64,000 nucleotides of DNA from Acidobacterium sp. S8 (GTDB taxonomy: Bacteria > Acidobacteriota > Terriglobia > Terriglobales > Acidobacteriaceae), in contig NZ_LMUM01000013.1 in NCBI RefSeq assembly GCF_009765985.1, forward strand, positions 48,036 through 112,035, in the 5' to 3' direction. Below are positions 26,771-35,745 of the stretch, in pieces (the stretch's first letter is position 1; each line of letters starts with the position of its first letter). The position numbers and the translations under genes are program-made. The notes under the pieces were generated by a model. It saw nothing but the letters and a program-made list of their open reading frames with translations. It was not told where the DNA came from and searched no databases.

Positions 26771-27361
26771 ATGACTGCCGGCAACGAAACAAAGAAGCGC
26801 TGCACGTGGGCGGAGACGGATCCATTGCTGCAGCAGTACCACGATGAAGAGTGGGGCGTGCCGGAATATGACAGCCGCGCACTTTGGGAATTGCTGATGC
26901 TGGAAGGGTTTCAGGCGGGCATTTCGTGGCTGACTGTTCTGAGAAAGCGCGAGGCTTTCCGCAAGGGATTTCGCCAGTTCGACCCGGCGAAGGTGGCACG
27001 TTTTACCGAAGCGGATATTTCAAGATTGCTGAATGATGAAGGCATCATTCGTTCCCGGGCAAAGATTGAAGCCACCATCACCGGGGCGCAGATCTTTCTC
27101 GATATGAAAAAGTCCGGAGAGGATTTCGCTACGTTCCTCTGGGGCATGGCCGGCGGCAAGCCGATCCAGACGCAGGGTCCGAGGCCGGTGCAGACGGAGC
27201 TTTCGGTAGAGATGTCGAAAGAACTGAAGAAGCGCGGCTTCAAATTTGTGGGACCGGTGATTGTGTATGCGTTCATGCAGGCTGCCGGGATTGTGAACGA
27301 CCATAGCGAAGAGTGCTTTCGCCGCAAAGCTGTAACGAAATTGAAGCGCGGCACACTATAA
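26771..27361 (+). CDS. tag: DNA-3-methyladenine glycosylase I
   Basis: 196 residues from the ATG at 26771 (GTGGAG 7 nt upstream). An earlier in-frame ATG at 26732 would add 13 residues with no support. Tag removes 3-methyladenine from alkylated DNA, the first step of base excision repair. The zinc ligands of the family are all present: Cys11 (KRCTW), His24 (YHDEEWG), His178 and Cys182 (NDHSEECF). The helix-hairpin-helix body (FEGFQAGISWLTVLRKREAFRKGF-like, NDEGIIRSRAKIEATITGA) and FVGPVIVYAFMQAAGIVNDH are typical. Length is normal. Not visibly linked to a neighbour. Confidence 0.96.
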   Translation: MTAGNETKKRCTWAETDPLLQQYHDEEWGVPEYDSRALWELLMLEGFQAGISWLTVLRKREAFRKGFRQFDPAKVARFTEADISRLLNDEGIIRSRAKIEATITGAQIFLDMKKSGEDFATFLWGMAGGKPIQTQGPRPVQTELSVEMSKELKKRGFKFVGPVIVYAFMQAAGIVNDHSEECFRRKAVTKLKRGTL

Positions 27362-27683
27362 AAGCGACAGCTTGACCTGCAATCCAATCTGGGTAAAACA
27401 GCTGGGAATAGGTCCGCTCACAAACACTTCGGAAGACCCATTTCAAGTCCGACGGGAGAACGTTGCCGTGATAGAAGTGCCTTTGCCCGCAGCTCATTGA
27501 AAAGATGATCCCCAATGGCTCATACAACCATGCAGATGCGGCAGGAAACAAGTGCGGAGCTTCTTTCTGCTTTTGCATATATACTGAGACTCTCAAAGGC
27601 CAACATCGTGTCGGTTTCTTTTCTCCCCATGATCGACACGGTAAGTAAACCCTGCGGCGTTCACGTTCGACCTGGCGAACCGC
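27362..27683. other. Gene-free stretch upstream of the kinase gene
   Basis: About 320 bp with no protein-like frame. CATATATACT near 27576 could be a -10 element for the kinase gene. No operator, hairpin with T-tract or RNA gene was recognised. Confidence 0.4.
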
Positions 27684-30600
27684 ATGAAAAGCAAACGACC
27701 TGATCCATCAGGAAATGAAAGGCCGACTTATATTGGCCCAGCTGCAGCAGTCAGCAGCTCAAGCGATAATCTGCGCTTTCCGCCCGATTCATCCATCCCT
27801 TCCAGTGCTCCGACGTTCGCAGGAGCCGGGCCTTCTCCCGCTGGGTTGCATGTCACTGGTGCGAACTCGGAGGCTGATAACTTTTCAGGCAATTCCGGCT
27901 TCGATGACGTGGCGCTGGAGCCGAATACAGTTCTGGCGCAACGCTATGAAATTCTTGAGCTCCTGGGCAGGGGTGGCATGGGCGCGGTCTATAAAGCAGC
28001 TGACCGCGAACTGGATCGACTGGTAGCGCTCAAAGTTATTCGCACCGACCTCGCTCGAAATCCGGCCATCGTGGATCGTTTTAAGCAGGAGCTGCGACTC
28101 TCCCACCGGGTGACTCATAAGAACGTTATCCGAATGTATGACCTTGGCGAAGATGCGGGGGTCAAGTTCATCACCATGGAGTATGTTGATGGCCACGATC
28201 TGAGCTCTCTGATCCGGGCAAGAGGTAAGTTCCCGCCGGAAGAGACAGTCGACATTCTTCAGCAGATATGCCTGGCGTTGGAGGCTGCCCACGCCGTCGA
28301 TATATTGCATCGGGACCTGAAGCCGCAGAACATCATGGTCGAAGACACGGGACGGGTTCTCGTGATGGATTTCGGCCTGGCGCGCACGATCGAAGGCAAT
28401 GGGATGACCCAGACCGGCGCCTTTGTAGGGACGATGGAATATATGTCTCCCGAGCAGGCTCTGGGCAAAAATCTGGACCAGCGCTCTGATCTCTTTGCGC
28501 TGGGATTAATCTGCTACGAAATGCTTACGGGCAAAATGCCCTTTCACGCCGACAGCGCTCTCGCCAGCCTGATTAAACGCACGCAACAGCGAGCGGATCC
28601 CGTTACAAGTTGTGATCCTTCCATTCCATCCGCACTGAGCGGAATCGTCAGCAAATGCCTGGAAAGCGACCCGAAATTACGCTATGAAAGCGCTACGGCA
28701 ATCCTGGAGGACCTGAAAACCTGGAAGGGCAAGCGCGCGGCTACAAATCTCAGGTTTTATGCCAATGTCCATTCCGCGGGACTGAGTGGCCTCTGGATCG
28801 CTATCGCCATCGGCATTCTCGTGGTTGCATTGGGAGTTACAGGATTTTTTGTAGGAAAAAGATTCTTAGGTGCGAAAGCGACACAGTCTGTATCAGGCAC
28901 ACCAATTTCACTGGCCATCATGCCTTTCTACAATGCTTCGGCTGATACCAGTTTGGATTGGCTTAGTTCGAGCTTCGCCGATATGCTCAGCAGCGACATC
29001 GGTCAATCGAATCAAGTTCATTTGGTCTCCCCTGACCGGTTGCACCAGATACTTCAAGATCTGAGGATATCCGGCCGATCACAGGTGGATGTGGCGACCA
29101 TACGGCGTCTCGCCGAGTTTGCAAATGCGGATACCGTAATTTTCGGGCAGTTTGCAAAGGCTGGGGATCAGATACGGATCGATACGACGATTTTAGATCT
29201 GGCGCATGATTCCAGGATCACGCTGAAAACAGAGGTTCCCAATGAAAAAGAACTGCTCGGATCCGTGGACAAATTGGCGAGCGATATTCGGGATCGCCTG
29301 GCGGTAAATCCAGACACGTTGAAGGAATTGAAAGCGCATGTGCAACGGCCTTCCACTACGTCTATCGAAGCGTTGCGCGCATACAACAATGGATTGCAAT
29401 TAGCCCGGCAGGGAAACAAGCTGGAGGCGCTCCAGCAGTTCGAAGCAGCGACGAATGACGATCCAAGCTTTGCCTTGGCTTTCTCAAAGTTAGGAGAAAC
29501 CTATTCGGATCTTGGTCATGACGATCTTGCGGAGAAAGCGTCGAGACGAGCCGTTGAGTTAAGCGACAATCTGCCGACGCAGGAAAAATATCTGATTGAC
29601 GCAAGCCAGGCCCGCATCACAAAGGACACACCGAAGGCGATTGCAGCGTATGAAGGTCTCGCCAAAGTGACTCCTGAGGATACAGACGTTCAGTTTGCGC
29701 TCGCACGACTCTATGAACAGGCTAGTAACTTCCCCGCCGCCAGGCAGCATTTGGCAAATGTGTTATCGCGAGATCCGAAGAATGCTGAAGCTCTGCTGGC
29801 GAGTGGACGGGTGGAAATTAAGGCCGACAACCCTCAGGGTGGTCTGGATTTCCTGACGCGCGCGCTTAGTCTGGCGATCCAACTGGACAATCTGGAAGTG
29901 AAGGCGGCAATCCTCCAGGCTTCAGGAATTGCCTACGGCATGCTCAATAAGCCGGCGGATGCCCTCAATAATTATGAGGAATCTCTGGCGATCAAGAAGC
30001 AGATTGGTGACAAACGAGGGCTTGCGGCAAGCCTTGAAGAGATTGCCTCCATCCAGGACTCAACGGGACATCCTGATGCGGCGCTGGCCAGCTACAAAGA
30101 AGCACTTTCTACTCGTCAAGAAATTGGAGACAAGGAGGGTATCGGCAATACTCTCATCGACACGGGCGCTTTTTATCACGACCATGGCAAACCCGATGAG
30201 GCGTTGAAGTTTTTTACGGATGCACTTCAGATAGAGCGTGATCTTGGAGACGAATACAAGCAGGCGCTGTGCCTGAACCATATCGGAAGCATTCGAGCGG
30301 ATATGGGCAATTATCAGGATGCCTTGACTTACCTCGAACAGGCCTATCAGCTTCGTCAAAAATTGAATGTTCCTGAAGATATGGCCGAGTCGCTGCACAA
30401 TCTTGCGGAAACCAATACCAAACTTGGGCAGTATGACAAGGCGCTTGAACAATACGTTAAGGCAATAGAAATTCGCCGCACGATCAACGACCAGCGAGGG
30501 GTTGCTCTTGAGTCGGACAGCATGGCTATGATCTTCGCCGAACAGGGCCGCTATGGCGCAGCCTTGAGCGCAATGCAGGATGCCCTGAAGATATTCAAGC

Positions 30601-31298
30601 AGACGAAGGAGATGACATACTTCACGGCTGAAATCACTGGCCGATGGGGCGATCTGCTGGCCCAGGTCGGGCGAGGCGACGAAGGCCGCCAGAATATCGA
30701 AGATGCATTGAACATCGCGCACCAGATCAAGAACGATGGTGCAACGTCCATGGCAACGAACTGGATGGGTGATGTGAGCTTCTACAAGGGCTACTTTGAC
30801 GTCGCCCGGCAGCAATACGATCATGCTCTTCAGATTGCTTCGAAGGCGTCGCACCGGGAACAGATTCTGGTGTCAAAAGTAAATAAGGCAAAAACAGATG
30901 TGATCCAGGGACGCGGATCGAATATTGCGCCGCTGAAGAAGTTGGCCGAGGATGCAGACTCGCTGGGCCTGAAGGCGCTCTCCGTCGAATGTTCAGTCAA
31001 TCTGGGCGCGGCCATGATCGAGGCGAAGGATTACAACGGGGCACATCAGCAACTTGACCTTAGCCTGGCAAGAGCGGAGAAGCTGGGATTACGCATTCTT
31101 CAAGCTAAGGCGCATTATCTGCTGGCGACTCTGCTGGTGAAGAGTGGACAAGGTAAAGAGGCAACGCCGCATTATCGCGAAGTGGTTCGTATATTAGAGG
31201 GCATCAGCAAAGAAGATGGTACGGGGCGGGTGTTGGAGCGCGCCGACCTTCAGGGTGTCTACCGGGATTCCGTGAAGTCCTTTCAGGGCGCGAATTAA
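27684..31298 (+). CDS. Transmembrane Ser/Thr protein kinase with FlgO/TolB-like and TPR extracytoplasmic region
   Basis: 1204 residues. After a Ser/Pro-rich ~80-residue leader, a complete Hanks-type kinase domain runs ~88-350: glycine loop GRGGMG (95-100), VALKV with Lys117, HRDLKPQN with catalytic Asp211, DFG at 229-231, and SPEQA in the activation segment. One membrane helix follows (~369-391, WIAIAIGILVVALGVTGFFV). Outside, residues ~405-535 (ISLAIMPFYNASADTSLDWLSSSFADML, ADTVIFGQFAKAGDQIRIDTTI) resemble the FlgO/TolB-N-like sensor fold. About 14 tetratricopeptide-like helical repeats fill the rest (KQIGDKRGLAASLEEIASIQ and similar). All catalytic residues are present, so it should be active. 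Ligand and targets are unknown. The start has no clear ribosome-binding site. Confidence 0.9.
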   Translation: MKSKRPDPSGNERPTYIGPAAAVSSSSDNLRFPPDSSIPSSAPTFAGAGPSPAGLHVTGANSEADNFSGNSGFDDVALEPNTVLAQRYEILELLGRGGMGAVYKAADRELDRLVALKVIRTDLARNPAIVDRFKQELRLSHRVTHKNVIRMYDLGEDAGVKFITMEYVDGHDLSSLIRARGKFPPEETVDILQQICLALEAAHAVDILHRDLKPQNIMVEDTGRVLVMDFGLARTIEGNGMTQTGAFVGTMEYMSPEQALGKNLDQRSDLFALGLICYEMLTGKMPFHADSALASLIKRTQQRADPVTSCDPSIPSALSGIVSKCLESDPKLRYESATAILEDLKTWKGKRAATNLRFYANVHSAGLSGLWIAIAIGILVVALGVTGFFVGKRFLGAKATQSVSGTPISLAIMPFYNASADTSLDWLSSSFADMLSSDIGQSNQVHLVSPDRLHQILQDLRISGRSQVDVATIRRLAEFANADTVIFGQFAKAGDQIRIDTTILDLAHDSRITLKTEVPNEKELLGSVDKLASDIRDRLAVNPDTLKELKAHVQRPSTTSIEALRAYNNGLQLARQGNKLEALQQFEAATNDDPSFALAFSKLGETYSDLGHDDLAEKASRRAVELSDNLPTQEKYLIDASQARITKDTPKAIAAYEGLAKVTPEDTDVQFALARLYEQASNFPAARQHLANVLSRDPKNAEALLASGRVEIKADNPQGGLDFLTRALSLAIQLDNLEVKAAILQASGIAYGMLNKPADALNNYEESLAIKKQIGDKRGLAASLEEIASIQDSTGHPDAALASYKEALSTRQEIGDKEGIGNTLIDTGAFYHDHGKPDEALKFFTDALQIERDLGDEYKQALCLNHIGSIRADMGNYQDALTYLEQAYQLRQKLNVPEDMAESLHNLAETNTKLGQYDKALEQYVKAIEIRRTINDQRGVALESDSMAMIFAEQGRYGAALSAMQDALKIFKQTKEMTYFTAEITGRWGDLLAQVGRGDEGRQNIEDALNIAHQIKNDGATSMATNWMGDVSFYKGYFDVARQQYDHALQIASKASHREQILVSKVNKAKTDVIQGRGSNIAPLKKLAEDADSLGLKALSVECSVNLGAAMIEAKDYNGAHQQLDLSLARAEKLGLRILQAKAHYLLATLLVKSGQGKEATPHYREVVRILEGISKEDGTGRVLERADLQGVYRDSVKSFQGAN

Positions 31299-31370
31299 TG
31301 AGCCATATCCGGCGATAGACGATTAACAAGCGCGAGCCATGCTGGTCCGGCAATCATCATCTGATTCTGA

Positions 31371-34300
31371 CTACTTACCGGTTCCCGAAAGCGGCACCTG
31401 CTGTTGTCCTCCCTGGGTATTGTCCATTACTTTGATGTAGGCCGTGCGTAACCCTCTGCCTGCAGGCTTGAACGCGACGTTAATCGTGCAACTATGACCA
31501 GCTGCGAGTGATGCAGGGCATGTATTCGTCGACGAGAAGTCGCCGGCATTTAACCCAGCCACGCCAATATTGGAAATAAGCAGCGGTGTTGCCCCGGTGT
31601 TAATAAGCTGCAGGGATGTCTGACTGGTAACTCCAACACTTTGTGTCCCGAAATCGAAAGAAGAGGGTTTGACGGTAGCCTGCGGATTTATCGTGGTTGC
31701 CGACAAGGTTACCAATTGCGGCGCGCCATAGGCATTGTCCATAACTTTCAGTATCGCCGTTTGCGGCGTATAGATCGGCCCCGCCACAAAGTTCACGTAG
31801 ATATTGCAGGATTTGCCTACCGCCAGACTCTTCGGGCACAGGTTAAGGGCAACGAATTCGATGGAATTTCCGCCACCAACATCGGAAAGAATCGGTCCAT
31901 TCACCGTCATCGTCGAGCTACCGATATTCGTCAACGTGAGTGTCTGCGTATTGATTGTCCCAACATAGACAATGCCAAAATTCAGATTCGAGGCCGACAA
32001 CTTTGCCACAGGTCCGGCGTTCACAATCTGCTGGATATTGGCTGACGATCCGACGAAATTGCCGTCTCCCGTATAGGTGATCGTAATCGTTCGCGGGCCG
32101 GATGTTACGAAGGTTAGCGAACAGCCGCCCACTCCCGCATTCACTGTTCCATTACATCCCGGGTCACCACTCACACTCGAAACGACGGTATAGCTGCCGG
32201 TGGGCTTGCCATTCCCGGTTACGGTAAACGATATCGACACCGGTGTTCCGAGCAAGGATGGATTAGGTGTATCAGCAACAATCGTTGTTGTTGAAGCGGC
32301 CTTGATCGCAAGTGTCGATTGGGTGGCGGTCGCTGCCAGGTAATTCGTGTCTGCCGGCCACGCAGCAGTGAGGTTACAACTGCCTGTACCGCTCGTCATA
32401 GTTACCGTGTTTCCCAGGATCGTACAAGAGCCGGTCGCAGTTATCGTTGCGGTGGTGCTCGCGTTCGTGCTGGCTGAGACAACGAAGGACGAGTTGAAGG
32501 CTGCCGTCGCAGGAGCGCCTGTGAACGCCACAGTTGCGGTGGCAGGATTGATGGTGAAGCTGCCGCCGATCGTTGCCGCCTGGAAAATACTTTGAGATTC
32601 GTACGTTACTGTCAGCTGGTGATTGCCAGCGCTCAGCCCTGTCAAAGTAAACGTGGCCGATCCGTTCGAGAGTGGCTGGATTAGCGGCGCGCCATCATCA
32701 ACCGTGAGAGATATATTCCCTGTCGGCGTCCCATTTGGAGAGCTGGCCAATACAGTTACAACTTCAGTTTGGCTATAAGGCGCTGAGGGTGCCTGGATGA
32801 CGAGCGTAGTAGGCGCTGCCGTGACAGATGTGACCACGAAGTCTGAGAAGTTTTTTGTTTTACCCGTTGTTGTGCCGTCTATACGCTGAGGCACATAAGC
32901 GGAGAATACGTTCTGCACATTATTGGATGTGAGATAACCACCGCTTGCGTTTCCACTCACTGCGCTGGAGAAAGTAAAGGTGTTGGGAATATTTGGATTG
33001 GCCATCAGGACGGTGACCGTGCCATTGAAGGCGCTTGGGCCTCCTCCATTCACAACACTGTTTGCGACTGTGACTGTCTGCCCTTGAGCAACTGAGCACT
33101 CTCCAGTGCATGTGACCGTAGCGGTCTGTCCGTCACCACTGATAGTAGCTATTTGACTGAAGAGAGGATCTCCCTGAAGGAAACCGGGTGACGTCGGCTG
33201 AACGGAATTGTTATACGCGGACTTAATAGCAATAGGATTATCGGGATCGGTAGTGGAGGGGCATGGAACGACGGTGCTGGTGCCGTGTGTGACGCATGAG
33301 ACTGAATATGCAATACAGTTTCCGCCGGTCTCGTCATAGACCTGGCATTGAGAGCCCACAAATGGACCGCCGGAAATCAGACTTGAAAAGAAGGTCGGCG
33401 TAATCGTGTTTGCGGTAACGATCATATCGATACCGGCAGTCGAAGGGCCGCCGACCGGATAGGTAACGGTGTATACATGACTGCCAAACGGAAATGTTGT
33501 TGGCTGACCCGGAGGGCTGAGCGGCTGTTGCTGTGTGGTTGGAGAGTGTGGAGTAAATGTCCAGGCCATCAGCTCATGCAGTTCGAACTCTGCACCGGTG
33601 GCGGATGTAAACCCGACATACGCGCTGTCGTTCGCGGTCCCACTGTTCATGAGATTGAGATTGGCCGAAATGTCGTAGGTTCCCGACAGCACAGGTGTGG
33701 AACCAGGCGCCGGGGTGTGAGTTCCAGCAACGAATGTCGGATCGACAAATATCTGCAGCAGGTTTGGGACGGTCTCCGTCGGTCCACTGTATACAATGAC
33801 GACCTCGTGCACTTTACCATCCGCCAGCGTGATAGGGAGCGAACTATTGATCGCTGGTTGTGCAACATTCCCAGACTTAAGACTTACCAGGCAGGATCCG
33901 GTATGATCCGGCGAGTTCGGCAGGCCTGCGCCACAATTTTGCACAGCAATGTGATTGTCGTTCGTAGTATCCGGAGAAATATCGAACGGGTCCCAGTCGT
34001 TGCGATAAGTATCCAGTTCAATGGCAAGGCTGTTATCGATGCCGCCGTACCCAATGCAACCGCCAACTGCGCCCACTGCATTTGGCCCGGATCCAGCGCC
34101 TGTACAGGCAGCGCTATCGGGACTGGTCCCGCCCGCGGCGTTCTGCGAATTCTGGACAACAAATGCGATTCCATCCGCGGTGCCAGAGCTGTTGGGGTTT
34201 TGGGTCATCTTGAAGGCGAAATAGGAAGTGAAGCCGTTCGAGACCTTTTGGGGGACCGAAAACCACATGCTTGCGAATTTATAAAACGTAGATGGGATTT

Positions 34301-34616
34301 GTTGGACGGCGTAATGAGTGCTCTGGATAGGAGGATTGTCAGTCGTAACAGGATCGATAATAGCGGGGTATATATCGCTTAAGAAGCTGGGACTGCTTTG
34401 TTGCCCATTGCCGTCATTAAAGCAAAATAACGGGTTGGGAGTAACCAGCACCGCGTGAGCCGGATCCACGCATGCGTAGCTGGCGTCATTGCTCGCTTGA
34501 GGGATGTCGAAGTCGTAGTAGGTGACTTCCTGTGAAAATGCTGGAGAAGCAAAAGCCAGCAATATCGTGAAAAACGATCCCCAGATAAGAATGCGCCGCC
34601 AACCATACGATGCCAT
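31371..34616 (-). CDS. Secreted multi-domain protein: L-type lectin, Ig-like and ASPM/SPD-2/Hydin-type domains
   Basis: 1081 residues. A signal peptide (RRILIWGSFFTILLAFASPAFSQ) precedes an L-type (legume) lectin-like domain at ~35-360, with NGFTSYFAFKMTQ, GTADGIAFVVQNSQ, IDNSLAIELDTYRND, GKVHEVVIVYSG and SAYVGFTSATGAEFELHELMAW in the right order. Then come a variable region, Big_3/Ig-like repeats (~610-870; TGNISLTVDDGAPLIQPLSNGSATF, TITYTGDGNFVGSS) and two Hydin-like domains (~880-1080; LNFGIVYVGTINTQTLTLTNIGSSTMTV and FDFGTQSVGVTSQTSLQLINTGATPL). It should bind glycans at the cell surface or outside. It converges with the kinase gene. The ligand is unknown. Confidence 0.82.
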   Translation of the reverse strand: MASYGWRRILIWGSFFTILLAFASPAFSQEVTYYDFDIPQASNDASYACVDPAHAVLVTPNPLFCFNDGNGQQSSPSFLSDIYPAIIDPVTTDNPPIQSTHYAVQQIPSTFYKFASMWFSVPQKVSNGFTSYFAFKMTQNPNSSGTADGIAFVVQNSQNAAGGTSPDSAACTGAGSGPNAVGAVGGCIGYGGIDNSLAIELDTYRNDWDPFDISPDTTNDNHIAVQNCGAGLPNSPDHTGSCLVSLKSGNVAQPAINSSLPITLADGKVHEVVIVYSGPTETVPNLLQIFVDPTFVAGTHTPAPGSTPVLSGTYDISANLNLMNSGTANDSAYVGFTSATGAEFELHELMAWTFTPHSPTTQQQPLSPPGQPTTFPFGSHVYTVTYPVGGPSTAGIDMIVTANTITPTFFSSLISGGPFVGSQCQVYDETGGNCIAYSVSCVTHGTSTVVPCPSTTDPDNPIAIKSAYNNSVQPTSPGFLQGDPLFSQIATISGDGQTATVTCTGECSVAQGQTVTVANSVVNGGGPSAFNGTVTVLMANPNIPNTFTFSSAVSGNASGGYLTSNNVQNVFSAYVPQRIDGTTTGKTKNFSDFVVTSVTAAPTTLVIQAPSAPYSQTEVVTVLASSPNGTPTGNISLTVDDGAPLIQPLSNGSATFTLTGLSAGNHQLTVTYESQSIFQAATIGGSFTINPATATVAFTGAPATAAFNSSFVVSASTNASTTATITATGSCTILGNTVTMTSGTGSCNLTAAWPADTNYLAATATQSTLAIKAASTTTIVADTPNPSLLGTPVSISFTVTGNGKPTGSYTVVSSVSGDPGCNGTVNAGVGGCSLTFVTSGPRTITITYTGDGNFVGSSANIQQIVNAGPVAKLSASNLNFGIVYVGTINTQTLTLTNIGSSTMTVNGPILSDVGGGNSIEFVALNLCPKSLAVGKSCNIYVNFVAGPIYTPQTAILKVMDNAYGAPQLVTLSATTINPQATVKPSSFDFGTQSVGVTSQTSLQLINTGATPLLISNIGVAGLNAGDFSSTNTCPASLAAGHSCTINVAFKPAGRGLRTAYIKVMDNTQGGQQQVPLSGTGK

Positions 34617-35051
34617 ATTTATTCCCCTTCGAGCCGCCAGACGGAAGGTGGAATTACACCGAAGCCGGGGCTAAGACGTTATAGGATCAGGCTTTGACAG
34701 GGGGTTTCACGAGCATGAGGGTGCTCAACATAGTTTTGGATGGCATGCCTGAAACTGCCTAACTTTAGTCAAGGCACCCGGTTGAAGTCAACTCTTTTCA
34801 TCGAGATATCACTGCGTTTCCCCCCGCTTTCACCTTTACCGAACGCGCATATCTCTGACTTGACTAAGGTTTCATACGGTTAGATCGGCTCTATGCCTGA
34901 CAGTACGAAGAAATGTCGTGAAGTCCGCACGACGACTCTTTACCACGTATGCTTAAGACAGGTCTTAGATATTCTTCCTCGCCTTCGGCTGTCCAAGCTC
35001 CGCTCCAGACGAGCACCTTCCATGTAAATCAACAGGATGACCGGAGCCACT
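34617..35051. other. Gene-free stretch upstream of the carbohydrate operon
   Basis: About 435 bp, AT-richer than the flanks. The lectin-protein promoter (minus) and the promoter for the plus-strand genes from 35052 should lie here. No recognisable operator, hairpin terminator or RNA gene was found. Confidence 0.4.
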
Positions 35052-35234
35052 ATGAGCCTCATTAAGAAGTCTGACGTACAAAACTATCGTGCTGAGCGGC
35101 GAAAGAAATCCGTGTTTCCATTCGCCCCCACGAGTCAGCCGGACGCCACAGGCTACTCGGGAGACCAGCTTCACGCTGCGAAAGTGAATGAATCCCCGGT
35201 AGACACGTCGACAGTCAAAAAGCCGCAAGCGTGA
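35052..35234 (+). CDS. Small hypothetical protein
   Basis: 60 residues from the ATG at 35052 (CGGAGC 6-10 nt upstream). It is basic at the N-terminus (LIKKSDVQNYRAERRKKS), then Ser/Pro/Thr-rich, with no membrane segment. Its end overlaps the start of the next small gene, which argues for a real, coupled gene. I recognise no family. It appears to be the first gene of the group leading to the glycosyltransferase. Confidence 0.5.
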   Translation: MSLIKKSDVQNYRAERRKKSVFPFAPTSQPDATGYSGDQLHAAKVNESPVDTSTVKKPQA

Positions 35235-35635
35235 ACACGCATGCGATGTTCCTGCGCACGGGCTGTGTGCTGCCCGATGGACTTGATCTGATCCAGGAAA
35301 AGTTTAGCGGAACATGGATGTCGATAAAGAACACAGTGGCCACGGCTCTGGATGCAAAGGTCAGAAACGCCGGTTGGCATTTCATGTGGCTGGATGATGC
35401 CTATGCTCGTTTCGGCTTCGGTCGTACAGCAGCATCGGCCATCGATAACGCGGTAACTCGCGCCCTGGACCAGGTCAAGGGCAGGTTCAATGCCGCAGAA
35501 CTTGATACGGTAAGCGTCTCAAAATATCCGGGCTTTCAGATTGCCAGGATCACGCTTCGCTCTCGACAGATACAACAACAGGTATCCCTCAGCCTGATTG
35601 ACGAGATGACAATTCGGCAACTTGCCGCGGTATAG
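35231..35635 (+). CDS. Small hypothetical protein next to glycosyltransferase
   Basis: 134 residues from a GTG at 35231 overlapping the previous stop (GTGA); an ATG at 35246 (MFLRTGCVLPDG) is the alternative start. The sequence looks globular: GCVLPDGLDLIQEKFSGTWMSIKNTVATALDAKVRNAGWHFMWLDDAYARFGFGRTAASAIDNAVTRAL, with well-spaced hydrophobics and a GFGRT motif, and no signal or membrane segment. I cannot assign a named family. Its place directly before the glycosyltransferase suggests a shared pathway, but this is inference. Confidence 0.6.
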   Translation: MNTHAMFLRTGCVLPDGLDLIQEKFSGTWMSIKNTVATALDAKVRNAGWHFMWLDDAYARFGFGRTAASAIDNAVTRALDQVKGRFNAAELDTVSVSKYPGFQIARITLRSRQIQQQVSLSLIDEMTIRQLAAV

Positions 35636-35745
35636 CTTTTCGATCCGGCAGTCTTCAAAAACCTGGCTGGGACCGGACAGGTCACGACTCACACATTCGG
35701 TCAAGTAGTGCGTGCTGCTCTTACGATCCCTGAAAGCAGGAAACT

